The notes: generated from the sequence alone by a model not told the origin. Shown: positions 8,877 to 17,916, counted from the first letter of the stretch. The stretch is 43,161 bases of DNA from Atopobium deltae (GCF_001552785.1 NZ_KQ959485.1:1-43161), one strand, 5' to 3'. Numbers and translations: made by a program.

Positions 8877-9746
8877 ATGAAAGCATGCCGCCTTATTAGA
8901 ACAACAAGTGCCCTTATTGCAGGTATCGCTGTTACCTGCGCCCTGTTGCTTGTTGGCTGTGGAAAGCCCGCCGAGGCCCCCGCACCCAAAGAAGATGCCC
9001 CCAAGGAGCTCTCGGGTGCTGTCGCCACCAATGGTTCGACCTCGATGGAAAAGGTCATCGGCGTTTTGTCCGAACAGTTCATGGCCGATAACCCCAAGGT
9101 AAAAATCACCTACGATCCCACGGGTTCGGGCACGGGCATCGAGACCGTCAAGAACAAGACTTGCGACATCGGTCTGGCTTCTCGCGCCCTTAAGGACAAC
9201 GAGACTGGTCTGACACAAACGACGGTCGCTCTCGACGGCATTGCCATTATCGTCCACAAGGATCTGGGCGTAAAAGATCTTTCTGTCGAGAAAATCGCCG
9301 ACATCTTCACGGGCAAAATCAAGAACTGGAAGGAAGTCGGTGGCCCTGACCTGGCAATTTCCTGCATTGGCCGCGAAGCTGGTTCTGGTACCCGCGATGG
9401 CTTCGAAGACGTCACCAAGACTAAGAAGAAGTGCGTCTTGGAGCAGGAACTCACCTCGACTGGTGCAGTTATCTCGGCTGTTGGTAGCAACAAGCACGCT
9501 ATTGGCTACGCTTCCCTTTCGGCTGTCGAGAAGCAAGAAGGCATCGCCGTCCTTACCGTTGATGGTGTTGAGTGCAGCGAGAAGACCGTCCTCGATCAGT
9601 CCTACAAGATTCAGCGTCCCTTCATGCTGATCACTCGCGAGGGCGAGAAGCTCAGCCCGCAGGCACAGGCATTCTTCGACTACGCAACCTCTGCCAAGGC
9701 TGACGATCTTATCCGCAAGGCAGGTGCCGTGCCTACTAAACACTAA
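8877..9746 (+). CDS. pstS: Phosphate ABC transporter substrate-binding lipoprotein
   Basis: 289 residues. A lipoprotein signal peptide carries lipobox LLVGC with Cys28, followed by an Ala/Pro/Lys-rich linker. The mature domain opens with GAVATNGSTSMEKVIGVLSE, the phosphate-binding loop of PstS. GSGTGIETV and GREAGSGTRDGF follow, matching the other anion-binding loops. It binds phosphate outside the membrane and hands it to PstCA. First gene of the transporter operon, with good ribosome site AAAGGAG. A strong hairpin separates it from pstC, which may raise its level over the other subunits. Confidence 0.95.
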   Translation: MKACRLIRTTSALIAGIAVTCALLLVGCGKPAEAPAPKEDAPKELSGAVATNGSTSMEKVIGVLSEQFMADNPKVKITYDPTGSGTGIETVKNKTCDIGLASRALKDNETGLTQTTVALDGIAIIVHKDLGVKDLSVEKIADIFTGKIKNWKEVGGPDLAISCIGREAGSGTRDGFEDVTKTKKKCVLEQELTSTGAVISAVGSNKHAIGYASLSAVEKQEGIAVLTVDGVECSEKTVLDQSYKIQRPFMLITREGEKLSPQAQAFFDYATSAKADDLIRKAGAVPTKH

Positions 9747-9816
9747 ACACTAAACGCGCAAGCGCGTGCGTAAAACGCAAAAACGCGAAACGCGCGAAAC
9801 GCGACCTTCATCACAC

Positions 9817-9864
9817 GTGCGACGTTGCATCCCAAACCCGCGCTACATGCAACGTCGCACCCTT
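9817..9864 (+). terminator. Perfect 14-bp hairpin between pstS and pstC
   Basis: GTGCGACGTTGCAT (9817-9830) is perfectly complementary to ATGCAACGTCGCAC (9847-9860), followed by CCTTTT. It sits in a 206 bp gap inside the operon. It may act as a partial terminator, or as a 3' stabiliser of the pstS mRNA. Confidence 0.7.
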
Positions 9865-9952
9865 TTAGTACGAACGCATAGTGCAGAAGCCAACCTGTAA
9901 AAAAGCGCACGTAGTAGCACGTGATAGACCCTCATAGAGAACAGCAGCCATT

Positions 9953-10834
9953 ATGACAGTATCAAAATCACTATCTAAAACATCACATAACCCTGTTGAA
10001 CAGGCCTTTCATGTCTTCTTTTTTCTGTTAGGCGTTTGTTCGGTAGGGTGCGTTATTTGCATAAGCATTTATTTGTTTATTGCTGGCACGCCCGCCATCA
10101 CACAACTCGGTCTGCCAACGTTTTTGTTTGGCACCACCTGGGATGCCTCGCAAAATCAATTTGGCATCCTTCCCTTTATTTTGACAAGTATCTACGGTAC
10201 CTCCGGTGCGCTGCTTATTGCGCTGCCGCTGGGACTATTTACCGCCGTCTTTTTAGCGAAGGCAGCTCCCGCATGGCTTGCTGGTGGTATTCGCTACTGC
10301 GTCCAACTGCTGGCGGGCATTCCGTCGGTTGTCTACGGTCTTATTGGCATGACAATCATTGTTCCTGCAACGCAACGAATGTTTAAGCTTTCGAGCGGGG
10401 CCTGCCTGTTTGCGGCCATCATTGTCCTCGCCGTTATGATTTTGCCCTACATCGTCAGTGTGGCCGAAACCGCACTGCGCGCCGTGCCACCCGAGTATGA
10501 GGAAGCATCGCTGGCACTGGGAGCAACCAAAGTCGAAACCTGGTTCAAGATAAGCCTCGTCACCGCGCGCAGTGGTGTGGTAGCTGCCATTATTCAAGCC
10601 ATTGGCCGAGCCATTGGCGAAGCTATGGCCATTGTCATGGTCGCGGGAAACGTGGTGCAAATGCCACAGCTCTTCTCGTCAGTACGATTTTTAACCACGG
10701 CCATCGTATCCGAGATGTCATACGCCTCGTATGGTTCGTTGCAACATCAGGCGCTCTTCTCGATAGGACTGGTGCTGTTCTTATTTGTTCTTTTGCTAAA
10801 TGGGGCTTTGCGCCTTTCGAATGAGCGGAGGTAG
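9953..10834 (+). CDS. pstC: Phosphate ABC transporter permease PstC
   Basis: 293 residues with about six hydrophobic segments. The cytoplasmic coupling motif EEASLALGATKVETWFKISL is typical of ABC importer permeases, and IPSVVYGLIG and GRAIGEAMAI are typical of PstC. It forms the membrane channel with PstA. No clear Shine-Dalgarno precedes ATG 9953; the pstA start follows its stop by 5 bp. Confidence 0.93.
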   Translation: MTVSKSLSKTSHNPVEQAFHVFFFLLGVCSVGCVICISIYLFIAGTPAITQLGLPTFLFGTTWDASQNQFGILPFILTSIYGTSGALLIALPLGLFTAVFLAKAAPAWLAGGIRYCVQLLAGIPSVVYGLIGMTIIVPATQRMFKLSSGACLFAAIIVLAVMILPYIVSVAETALRAVPPEYEEASLALGATKVETWFKISLVTARSGVVAAIIQAIGRAIGEAMAIVMVAGNVVQMPQLFSSVRFLTTAIVSEMSYASYGSLQHQALFSIGLVLFLFVLLLNGALRLSNERR

Positions 10835-10839
10835 GTGGC

Positions 10840-11691
10840 ATGAGAGCTGGTACACGGCGTTTTAAAGAATCGCTGTTAAAACTTGGTATTTACGGGTCGT
10901 CGGCACTTACCTGCCTTTTGTTATTGACACTGTTGGGTATTATTTTTTACAAAGGCTTTGGGGCAATTACCCTTGAGTTTTTGACCTCCCAGACGAGCTA
11001 TATAGCCGATACGATCGGCATTATGCCCAACATTTTGTACACGTTTTACATCGTGTTTCTTACCATGCTCATCGCAACACCCATTGGTGTGGGAGCCGCA
11101 ATCTACCTTACCGAATACGCGAATCGTCCGCGTTTGGTCAGCCTCATTACCTTCTCGGTCGAGACCTTGACGGGCATCCCCTCTATTATCTTTGGTCTTG
11201 TTGGCATGCTGTTCTTTACCCAGATTTTGGGGCTCCGTCAGGGCCTTCTTGCCGGTGGTCTTACGCTTGTCATTTTGGTGCTGCCGACCATTATTACCAA
11301 CACCCGTGAAGCGCTGCTCACCGTGCCCGATGCATATCGTCACGGTGCGCTGGCGCTGGGCAGCGGTAAGTGGCACATGATCCGTACGATCATCTTGCCG
11401 CAGGCGCTCAACGGTATTTTGACAGGTTGTATTTTGGGAACGGGCCGCATTGTAGGCGAATCGGCCGCGCTGCTGTTTACCGCGGGCTTTGGCCTCAAAC
11501 TGCTTTCGTTTGGTGAAGCGCTGCAATCTTCGGCGGCAACGCTGACCGTGGCGTTATACATTTACGCCAATGAGCAGGGGAAATTTGAAGTTGCTTTTGG
11601 CATTGCTGCCGTTTTGTTGCTCATCACCCTGACGCTCAACGTAATCGCGTCCGTCTTTACCAACCGCCTTAAAGAAAAGAGCTCATCATGA
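10840..11691 (+). CDS. pstA: Phosphate ABC transporter permease PstA
   Basis: 283 residues, six predicted membrane spans, with [15 protein letters not shown], coupling loop [19 protein letters not shown] and [15 protein letters not shown]. These are standard PstA features. Ribosome site GGAGGTAGGTGGC before the ATG. The stop codon overlaps the pstB start (ATGA at 11688), so the two are translationally coupled. Confidence 0.93.
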   Translation: MRAGTRRFKESLLKLGIYGSSALTCLLLLTLLGIIFYKGFGAITLEFLTSQTSYIADTIGIMPNILYTFYIVFLTMLIATPIGVGAAIYLTEYANRPRLVSLITFSVETLTGIPSIIFGLVGMLFFTQILGLRQGLLAGGLTLVILVLPTIITNTREALLTVPDAYRHGALALGSGKWHMIRTIILPQALNGILTGCILGTGRIVGESAALLFTAGFGLKLLSFGEALQSSAATLTVALYIYANEQGKFEVAFGIAAVLLLITLTLNVIASVFTNRLKEKSSS

Positions 11692-12752
11692 CAAGCGCCT
11701 TACAAACCGCCCCGGCGCCAGTTGCGCCAGTTGCGCCCGCGCCCACACCCGCGCCTGCGCTCGTTGCGCCCGCGCCCGCACCCGCGCGCAACATCGCACC
11801 AGCACCAGCACCCTCACGCAACATCGCCCTCGATACGCAAACCCTGACCTCACGAGGATTACAAACCATGACCCAAACGCTTACCCAATCTACATTGCAA
11901 ACGGTGGTTAACACCCTACAAAAAGCTGGCGAGAAGACCAGCGAGACCGCAACGCAGACTATCGCGAACAGCGCAACACAAACCACCGCGTCGACGGCGC
12001 AAACCATCGTCGAGACCAAGAACTTGTCGCTATGGTACAACGATTTTCAAGCGCTCTACGACGTTAACATGCAGATAAAAGAGCACGAAATCACCGCCCT
12101 TATCGGCCCGTCGGGTTGTGGTAAGTCCACCTACTTAAAGACGCTTAACCGCATGAACGACCTTGTGCTTGGTTGCAAAATCGCGGGGTCGGTCCTGATT
12201 GGCGGGCACAACATTTATGCCGACAATATCGATGTAACCGAGCTGCGCACGCGCGTGGGCATGGTGTTTCAGAAGCCAAATCCCTTCCCCATGAGTGTGT
12301 ACGACAACATTGCGTATGGGCCGCGCCTACATGGCACCAAAAAGCGCAGCGAACTCGACGAAATTGTCGAAACCGCCCTGCGTCAGGCCGCTATTTGGGA
12401 CGAGGTAAAGGACGACCTCAAGAAGTCCGCGCTGGGACTTTCGGGAGGTCAGCAGCAGCGTCTGTGCATTGCGCGCGCCCTTGCTGTGAAGCCCGAGATC
12501 TTGCTGATGGATGAGCCCACAAGCGCCCTTGACCCCATCTCGACCGCCAAGATCGAGGAGCTCGCGCTCGAACTCAAAGAGCACTATTCCATCGTGATCG
12601 TGACGCACAACATGCAACAGGCGAAGCGTATTTCGGATGCGACGGCGTTTTTCCTGCTTGGAAAACTCATCGAATGCAACAATACCGAGAAACTCTTCTC
12701 GGATCCAAGTGACTCGCGCACCTTCGATTACATTACGGGGCGCTTCGGCTAA
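11688..12752 (+). CDS. pstB: Phosphate ABC transporter ATPase with long N-terminal extension
   Basis: 354 residues; usual PstB is about 250-270. The ABC domain starts near residue 107. It has Walker [10 protein letters not shown] at 140-148, Q-loop VFQKPNPFP, signature LSGGQQQRL and Walker [13 protein letters not shown]; PstB-type IYDNIAYG is seen as VYDNIAYG. Residues 1-106 are an Ala/Pro-rich stretch (APAP repeats) and then a Thr/Gln-rich stretch, with no known domain. The start overlapping pstA favours the long form; an internal ATG near 11869 would shorten but not remove the extension. It powers phosphate import. The frame is open with no sign of error in the extension. Confidence 0.92.
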   Translation: MTSALQTAPAPVAPVAPAPTPAPALVAPAPAPARNIAPAPAPSRNIALDTQTLTSRGLQTMTQTLTQSTLQTVVNTLQKAGEKTSETATQTIANSATQTTASTAQTIVETKNLSLWYNDFQALYDVNMQIKEHEITALIGPSGCGKSTYLKTLNRMNDLVLGCKIAGSVLIGGHNIYADNIDVTELRTRVGMVFQKPNPFPMSVYDNIAYGPRLHGTKKRSELDEIVETALRQAAIWDEVKDDLKKSALGLSGGQQQRLCIARALAVKPEILLMDEPTSALDPISTAKIEELALELKEHYSIVIVTHNMQQAKRISDATAFFLLGKLIECNNTEKLFSDPSDSRTFDYITGRFG

Positions 12753-12754
12753 GT

Positions 12755-12810
12755 GCTCGCGTGGCGTATGGCTCGCCACGCGTTAAGCGCTCGCGTGGCG
12801 TATGGCTCGC
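12755..12810 (+). repeat. 22-bp direct repeats forming a hairpin after pstB
   Basis: A perfect 22-bp unit occurs at 12755-12776 and 12789-12810 (period 34). The first copy plus flank forms a 9-bp inverted repeat, CGCGTGGCG (12758-12766) with CGCCACGCG (12774-12782). It directly follows the pstB stop and may protect the mRNA end. Confidence 0.7.
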
Positions 12811-12883
12811 GGCTCAGCGCTGGTTAAGCGCACGTAACGCAGCACTCGTTAAGCACGCCGCCCTTCTCAAAAACCGCTACAAT

Positions 12884-12932
12884 AGCTTCAAGCTCTGGCT
12901 AGCACGCACGACGTCAGGCTTGAAGCTTTTTG
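12884..12932 (+). terminator. Rho-independent terminator of the pst operon
   Basis: AGCTTCAAGC (12884-12893) pairs with GCTTGAAGCT (12918-12927), followed by a run of T. It ends the pst transcript; no phoU lies between it and pstB. Confidence 0.75.
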
Positions 12933-13027
12933 TATGTAGCACGTGCCAGCGCCCCGCATGCACCAGCATACCCAGCAGCACACGCCAAGCACATACAACA
13001 CTATGTATCAAACGCACGGAGGACCTC

Positions 13028-14119
13028 ATGAATCAGATTCGCGTACATAAGGTTATGCACAATCTTGCACAAAAGGGGCTCTCGCAGCTCTTCGTGTGCG
13101 ATCCTTTGGCCATCAAATGGCTCAGCGGCTACTACACCCTGCCGCTCGAGCGCTTTTTGGGCCTGCTACTCACCAGCGAAAACGAACCTGTCATGTTTTG
13201 CAACCGCCTCTTCCCCGATCCTGGTGCTGCCTGCGACAACGTCGTGTGGTTTGACGATACCGATAACCCCGTCGAGCTCGTGGCCCAACACTGCCAGCAC
13301 GATCGCACGCTCGGCATCGATCGCAAGCTCGAGGCGCGCTGGTTGTTGCCGCTCATGAACAGCAACGCTGCGAGCGATTATGTCCTTGCTTCCGATGTCG
13401 TTGACCAGGCGCGCTCCATCAAAGACGAGACAGAGCTTGCCGCCCTACGCAAAAGTTCGCAGATCAATGACCTTGCCATGGACTGGCTCAAAACCCAGAT
13501 TCAGCCAGGCGTGACCGAGATGAGTATCGCCGAGCGCCTGCTGGCCAAATATCGAGAACTGGGAGCTGACGGCTACTCCTTTGATCCTATTGTCGCCTTT
13601 GGCGCCAACGCCGCCGATCCTCACCACGAAACCGACAACACCGTGCTCGAGGAGGGCCAGGTCGTCCTGTTTGATATTGGCTGCGTCGTGGATGACTATT
13701 GCTCGGACATGACCCGCAGCTTCTGGTTTGCTGGCGAGAAGACCATCGAGCCCGACGAGCTTACCCGCGAGGTATACGAGACAGTACGCCGCGCACAGCA
13801 AGCTGCAGAAGCGCTGGTAAAACCTGGTGTTTTGTTCTCCGAAATTGACGCGTGCGCGCGTGATATTATCACCGAGAAGGGCTACGGTGAGTACTTCACC
13901 CACCGTCTGGGCCACCAAATCGGCCTCGAATGCCACGAGCCAGGCGATGTTTCGGGCTCGCATCACGAAGGCGTTCAGGTCGGACAGGTATTCTCGATTG
14001 AGCCAGGCATTTATATTCCCGGCAAAGTTGGTGTACGCATCGAAGACCTCGTCATCGTCACGCCTGATGGTTGTGAAGTTATTAATTCCTATCCTAAGGA
14101 GCTTACGGTCGTACGTTAA
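13028..14119 (+). CDS. M24 family aminopeptidase (Xaa-Pro dipeptidase-like)
   Basis: 363 residues. The N-terminal creatinase-like domain covers about 1-130. The pita-bread peptidase domain has the metal ligands of the family: the two Asp of FDIGCVVDDYCSDMTRSF, the His of HRLGHQIGLECHE, and the Glu of SIEPGIY and VRIEDL. It cleaves N-terminal residues before proline, in the cytoplasm. Start chosen at ATG 13028 after GGAGGACCTC; the longer frame upstream runs through the pst terminator. It converges with nagB, 4 bp apart. Exact substrate unknown; PepQ or YpdF-type are both possible. Confidence 0.88.
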   Translation: MNQIRVHKVMHNLAQKGLSQLFVCDPLAIKWLSGYYTLPLERFLGLLLTSENEPVMFCNRLFPDPGAACDNVVWFDDTDNPVELVAQHCQHDRTLGIDRKLEARWLLPLMNSNAASDYVLASDVVDQARSIKDETELAALRKSSQINDLAMDWLKTQIQPGVTEMSIAERLLAKYRELGADGYSFDPIVAFGANAADPHHETDNTVLEEGQVVLFDIGCVVDDYCSDMTRSFWFAGEKTIEPDELTREVYETVRRAQQAAEALVKPGVLFSEIDACARDIITEKGYGEYFTHRLGHQIGLECHEPGDVSGSHHEGVQVGQVFSIEPGIYIPGKVGVRIEDLVIVTPDGCEVINSYPKELTVVR

Positions 14120-14123
14120 CGAA

Positions 14124-14855
14124 CTACTGCGCACACAGCGACAGCGCGTCTTCGTCAGCCACAATCACGCAATTGGTATGAAGCTGCAAAATTGAGGCGG
14201 GGACCTGTGGTGTTACGGGACCGAAGCACATCTTATACACCGCCTCGGCTTTTGCCGTCCCCGATGCAATGACCAAAATCGAACGTGCCATCATAATGGT
14301 TTGCACACCCATGGTGTAGGCCTGGCGAGGCACGTCGTCGATGTTCTTAAACAGACGAGAATTTGCCGCGATAGTTGACTGCGTCAGATTAACGCAATGC
14401 GTCGTTTTCGAAAACGCATCATCCGGCTCATTAAAACCAATGTGGCCGTTGTTGCCAATGCCCAACAACTGCAAGTCACAAAAACCTGCTTCCTCGATCA
14501 TGTCGTCATAGGTAGCGCAGGCCTCTTCACTGTTAGGATTCGCGCCATCGGGCACATGCACGTTGTTCTGGCTAATGTTGATGTGATTGAAAAACGTTGT
14601 ATCCATGAAGTAGTGGTAACTATGCGGATCGTCATGCTCTAAGCCGCGGTACTCGTCAAGGTTATAGCTGCGTACCTGCGAAAAGTCGATATCGCTCTTT
14701 TTGTACCACTCGATAAGCTGCTTGTAAGCACCAAGGGGCGTGGTCCCAGTAGCAAGACCGAGCACTGAATCGGGCTTGAGTATCACCTGTGCAGAAATAA
14801 TATTGGCCGCTTTACGACTCATATCCTGATAGTCTTTAGCCGGAATAATTTTCAT
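14124..14855 (-). CDS. nagB: Glucosamine-6-phosphate deaminase
   Basis: 243 residues, usual length. It shows the phosphate-binding LGLATGTTPLG, the catalytic region YNLDEYRGL and GIGNNGHIGFNEP with the active-site His. It converts glucosamine-6-phosphate to fructose-6-phosphate and ammonia, feeding amino sugars into glycolysis. Ribosome site GAGGAGTAGGTC. The 5' leader is about 140 nt with a GC-rich palindrome. No nagA or transporter gene is adjacent. Confidence 0.94.
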   Translation of the reverse strand: MKIIPAKDYQDMSRKAANIISAQVILKPDSVLGLATGTTPLGAYKQLIEWYKKSDIDFSQVRSYNLDEYRGLEHDDPHSYHYFMDTTFFNHINISQNNVHVPDGANPNSEEACATYDDMIEEAGFCDLQLLGIGNNGHIGFNEPDDAFSKTTHCVNLTQSTIAANSRLFKNIDDVPRQAYTMGVQTIMMARSILVIASGTAKAEAVYKMCFGPVTPQVPASILQLHTNCVIVADEDALSLCAQ

Positions 14856-15001
14856 GACCTACTCCTCAAAATGGTACTCAAGCGTTGGTGCGCGTCAGCG
14901 GATGCTTCCCGTAGGCTCGCGCTCGCACACCAGCTTTGCTCGCGCACGCGAGCACGTCTACGACCGCTCGCGCTTAGATGACCTGCTCATAATGCATCCC
15001 T

Positions 15002-15007
15002 ATTATA
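15002..15007 (-). promoter_or_regulatory. Candidate -10 of nagB with palindromic leader
   Basis: A perfect TATAAT on the minus strand, with only a weak -35. The leader contains the palindrome GCTCGCGCACGCGAGC at about 14938-14953, a possible stem or operator. Confidence 0.4.
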
Positions 15008-15114
15008 GGCATAAACTGCCAAGAATACAGCACAAGCTCGCGACAATTGCTTACAGCGCAGCAATTTACTCGAGGATCGCGACTCAGCAAGCACCGCTCT
15101 TTGCTTTGAGCGCA

Positions 15115-15792
15115 CTATAGCGCAGCAATTTGCGTAGCCAGATCTTGCAGTGCATAAAAACGATGCGAGATGCTGTTCTTCTCGTCAGGGGTTAACTCGG
15201 CCATGGTGCGGCCACCCATAGCATCGGGCACGAAGAGTGGGTCGTAGCCAAAACCATTGCTGCCGCGAGGCGCAAAGCCAATACGACCAGTGCAGTCTCC
15301 ATTACCCGTCAGCGTGCGACCGTCGGGATATACCAGTACCACACTCGAATGAAAATGCGCACGTCGCTCGTCGTCAGCAGTAAGCGCCAACTCACTGAAC
15401 AGCTTGTTGTTGTTTGCTTCGTCGTTGCCGTGCTCGCCCGCATACCGCGCGCTGTAAATACCCGGCGCGCCGTCGAGTGCGTCCACCACCAATCCCGAGT
15501 CGTCGGCTATGGACGGATAACCCGTGTACTCCAATGCCGCGCGGGCTTTAATCAGGGCGTTTTCGGTAAAGGTTTGGCCATCCTCGATGGGATCCTCAAA
15601 ATCCCCCAACTCATGCAGGGCCACAAATCGCGCGCCTGGGAGCACCTTTGTAAGAATTGCCTCGATTTCGACCACCTTGTGTGCGTTGCCCGTGGCCACC
15701 ACAATGGTTTGCTGCTCAGAAGAGGCTTGTTGCTGATCCGAAAAAGTGTGCTGCTGGCTAGAAGAACTTTTCTGCTGTTCAGAAGAACTCAT
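15115..15792 (-). CDS. rdgB: XTP/dITP pyrophosphatase (RdgB/HAM1)
   Basis: 225 residues. VVATGNAHKVVEIEAIL opens the domain. The active site DDSGLVVDALDGAPGIYSAR follows, then RGSNGFGYDPLFVPD and the C-terminal AELTPDEKNSISHR. It removes non-canonical purine triphosphates. Start chosen at ATG 15792 after GGAGCATCGAT; upstream Met codons would overlap rph. Residues 1-30 are Ser/Gln-rich and not part of the family fold. Third gene of murI-rph-rdgB, a conserved block in Actinomycetota. Confidence 0.92.
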   Translation of the reverse strand: MSSSEQQKSSSSQQHTFSDQQQASSEQQTIVVATGNAHKVVEIEAILTKVLPGARFVALHELGDFEDPIEDGQTFTENALIKARAALEYTGYPSIADDSGLVVDALDGAPGIYSARYAGEHGNDEANNNKLFSELALTADDERRAHFHSSVVLVYPDGRTLTGNGDCTGRIGFAPRGSNGFGYDPLFVPDAMGGRTMAELTPDEKNSISHRFYALQDLATQIAAL

Positions 15793-15808
15793 ATCGATGC
15801 TCCAAAAA

Positions 15809-16609
15809 TTATTCGTCGACGTGCTTCTCGGCAGCATCTGTGATATTACCAGTGCTCGAGGCTGCGTCGGAATCATCAGCGCTGGCAGGCGTCTCGCGAA
15901 AACCCGTTACCTGATTTTGTAAATCCAGCAGCTGGTTAATGGCGTCCTGTCCCCTGTCGAGAAGATCGTCGAGCTGCGCACGGTCAAACGGCGTTTTTTC
16001 GCCAGTGCCTTGGATCTCAATAAGGGCGCGTCCAGGCACACCAACAATATTCATGTCGACATCGGCGTGCGAGTCCTCCTTGTAATCGAGATCAACAAGC
16101 AACTCGCCCGCGACGCGGCCGACCGAAATTGCAGCCACTTGATTGGTAAGAGGAAGTCGCGGCAGGTCACCCTTCTCGACAAGCGCCATAAGCGCATCGT
16201 GCAGCGCCACCCACGCGCCCGTGATAGCCGCCGTACGCGTGCCGCCATCAGCCTGAATGACATCGCAATCGAGTGTAATGGCGCGCTCCCCCAGCGCCTT
16301 AAGGTCAACGACGGTGCGCAGGCTGCGGCCAATGAGGCGCTCGATTTCCATGGAGCGACCTTTTCGGCCCTTGTATTCGCGGGGGGAGCGCTTCGCAGTC
16401 GAGGCGGGAAGCATGGCGTACTCTGCGGTTATCCAGCCCTCATGAGAGTACATGCGCCATTTGGGAAGCACGGGCGTAACCGTTGCGGTGCACAACACAT
16501 GCGTGTCACCAAACTGCGCCATGCACGAACCGAGTGCGTGTTTTATCACGTCTCGAGTAAGAGTGACGGGGCGCGTTTGGTCGTTGGTGCGTTGATAAGA
16601 ACGTTGCAT
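15809..16609 (-). CDS. rph: Ribonuclease PH
   Basis: 266 residues. It has CTATVTPVLPKW, GRKGRSMEIERLIGRSLR and DCDVIQADGGTRTAAITGA, the phosphorolytic core of RNase PH. It trims tRNA 3' ends with phosphate. The strong ribosome site GGGAGGACCT decides the start at ATG 16609 (MQRSYQRTNDQ). The C-terminal ~20 residues are Asp/Ser/Ala-rich and beyond the usual end. Lies between murI and rdgB. Confidence 0.94.
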   Translation of the reverse strand: MQRSYQRTNDQTRPVTLTRDVIKHALGSCMAQFGDTHVLCTATVTPVLPKWRMYSHEGWITAEYAMLPASTAKRSPREYKGRKGRSMEIERLIGRSLRTVVDLKALGERAITLDCDVIQADGGTRTAAITGAWVALHDALMALVEKGDLPRLPLTNQVAAISVGRVAGELLVDLDYKEDSHADVDMNIVGVPGRALIEIQGTGEKTPFDRAQLDDLLDRGQDAINQLLDLQNQVTGFRETPASADDSDAASSTGNITDAAEKHVDE

Positions 16610-16703
16610 AGGTCCTCCCGTGGTTTGCAGTGTTGGTGTTTGCGGCGACTGCGCCATGTGGTTTGCAGTAGCTGCGTCGTGTGACTTGCGGTAGGCGGCC
16701 GAG

Positions 16704-17672
16704 TTACGAAAGCAGGTGATCGAGCTCCGAGAGCGTGATGTGTTTCACCGTGCCCAGAGACTCGCCAAAAATCAATGATCCAGCATGAGCAAATTCATCC
16801 ACTTCGTCGGATGTTGTCGCAAAGTGGTGCTGCGGGTGGTGATGCGAGTGGTGATGCGAGTTTGTGGCTTGTGCATACGTGGTCTGTACAGCATCGTTGG
16901 TCTTTTCGCCAGTGCCCTGCACATAGCCAGCCTCATCCTGCTCCGCCAATTCACCGAGTTTCGACAAGGCGTGTTGGATGCTGCGAGTGGTTTCCTCGGC
17001 AGGATTGACCAGCACAACATCGGACCCCAGTGCCTCTTGTATTTGCTTGCTCAGCATCGGAAAATGCGTGCAGCCTAACACGACCGTATCGATACCCTGG
17101 CCTTGCAGCGGCTCAAGCATTTCTCGCACAATGTCTTTTGCGTGCTCAGTATCAAAAAGTTCGCTGGTAAACACACCTATATTTTTGCGTGCATGCGCCA
17201 GAGTGTCCTCAACAAGCTCCACAAAGCGTGGGGCAGCACATTGGGTAATACGAGCATCAGGGTCAAGTTTTTTCAGCGCTCTCACATAGCTCATCGACTG
17301 CACCGTCCCTTGGGTTGCAAGCACGCCAATATTACCCGTGCGAGTAGCATTCACAGCAGCGCGAGCGCCCGGCTCAATCACGCCAATCACAGGAATGTTG
17401 AGCTCATGCTGCAAAACCTCAAGGCTCGCGGCCGTAGCGGTATTGCAGGCGATGACAATCATTTTAACCTTGCGCTCGACAAGCCAAGCCGCAATCTCGC
17501 GCGCAAAATCACGAACTTCGGCCTGGTCACGCGGTCCATACGGGCAACGCTTCGTATCACCGACATACAAAATTGATTCTTGGGGCAGACCCTCTAATAA
17601 GGCACGTGCAACTGTAAGGCCACCAAGTCCTGAGTCAAACACGCCAATAGGTTCGCAAGGACGCACCGTCAC
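16704..17672 (-). CDS. murI: Glutamate racemase with His-rich insert
   Basis: 322 residues if started at GTG 17672 after AGAGGTGAT. GTG 17666 is also possible; ATG 17693 falls in the T-run of a terminator and is less likely. It has PIGVFDSGLGGLTV, VGDTKRCPYGPR, catalytic Cys in ACNTATAAS and the second Cys in VLGCTHFPML. It makes D-glutamate for peptidoglycan. Near residues 273-283 lies HHHSHHHPQHH in a poorly conserved insert of about 45 residues before the last helix. No promoter is seen between the tRNA-Val terminator and this gene. Confidence 0.92.
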   Translation of the reverse strand: MTVRPCEPIGVFDSGLGGLTVARALLEGLPQESILYVGDTKRCPYGPRDQAEVRDFAREIAAWLVERKVKMIVIACNTATAASLEVLQHELNIPVIGVIEPGARAAVNATRTGNIGVLATQGTVQSMSYVRALKKLDPDARITQCAAPRFVELVEDTLAHARKNIGVFTSELFDTEHAKDIVREMLEPLQGQGIDTVVLGCTHFPMLSKQIQEALGSDVVLVNPAEETTRSIQHALSKLGELAEQDEAGYVQGTGEKTNDAVQTTYAQATNSHHHSHHHPQHHFATTSDEVDEFAHAGSLIFGESLGTVKHITLSELDHLLS

Positions 17673-17695
17673 ATCACCTCTCGTGTTTCTCATAA

Positions 17696-17729
17696 ACAAA
17701 AAGCCCACTAGCCTGGGGCTACTGGGCTT
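17696..17729 (-). terminator. Terminator between tRNA-Val and murI
   Basis: On the minus strand AAGCCCAGTAGCC pairs with GGCTAGTGGGCTT (17729-17701) with one mismatch, followed by TTTTTG. The hairpin ends about 25 bp before the murI start. Confidence 0.8.
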
Positions 17730-17740
17730 GATACTTCTTT

Positions 17741-17816
17741 TGGTGGGCGATGAGGGATTTGAACCCCCGACCTTGTGCGTGTAAGGCACCTGCGCTAGCC
17801 GCTGCGCCAATCGCCC
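17741..17816 (-). tRNA. tRNA-Val (TAC anticodon)
   Basis: Acceptor GGGCGAT pairs with ATCGCCC, then discriminator A and encoded CCA. The anticodon loop CTTACAC gives TAC. The T-arm is GGGGG TTCAAAT CCCTC. The top pair of the anticodon stem is a G-A mismatch. Confidence 0.94.
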
Positions 17817-17829
17817 GAATGCGGAGGAA

Positions 17830-17858
17830 ATCGTACCATAAAAAATGGCTGAGCGCAA
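17830..17858 (-). promoter_or_regulatory. tRNA-Val promoter
   Basis: TTGCGC (17858-17853), 17 bp, TACGAT (17835-17830), preceded by TGG as an extended -10. The start point would fall a few bases before the mature tRNA. Confidence 0.65.
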
Positions 17859-17916
17859 AAGGACGCAAAAATTCCACCCGAGCGCTTCTCATATCCACCT
17901 GTAGCGACTCTCATAG

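Noticed and set aside
12753-13027. Possible phoU or small gene after pstB
   Set aside because: Frames here consist of GC-rich repeats and end in the terminator.
17673-17858. N-terminal extension of MurI to 17858
   Set aside because: It runs through tRNA-Val and its terminator; the family begins at PIGVFDSG.
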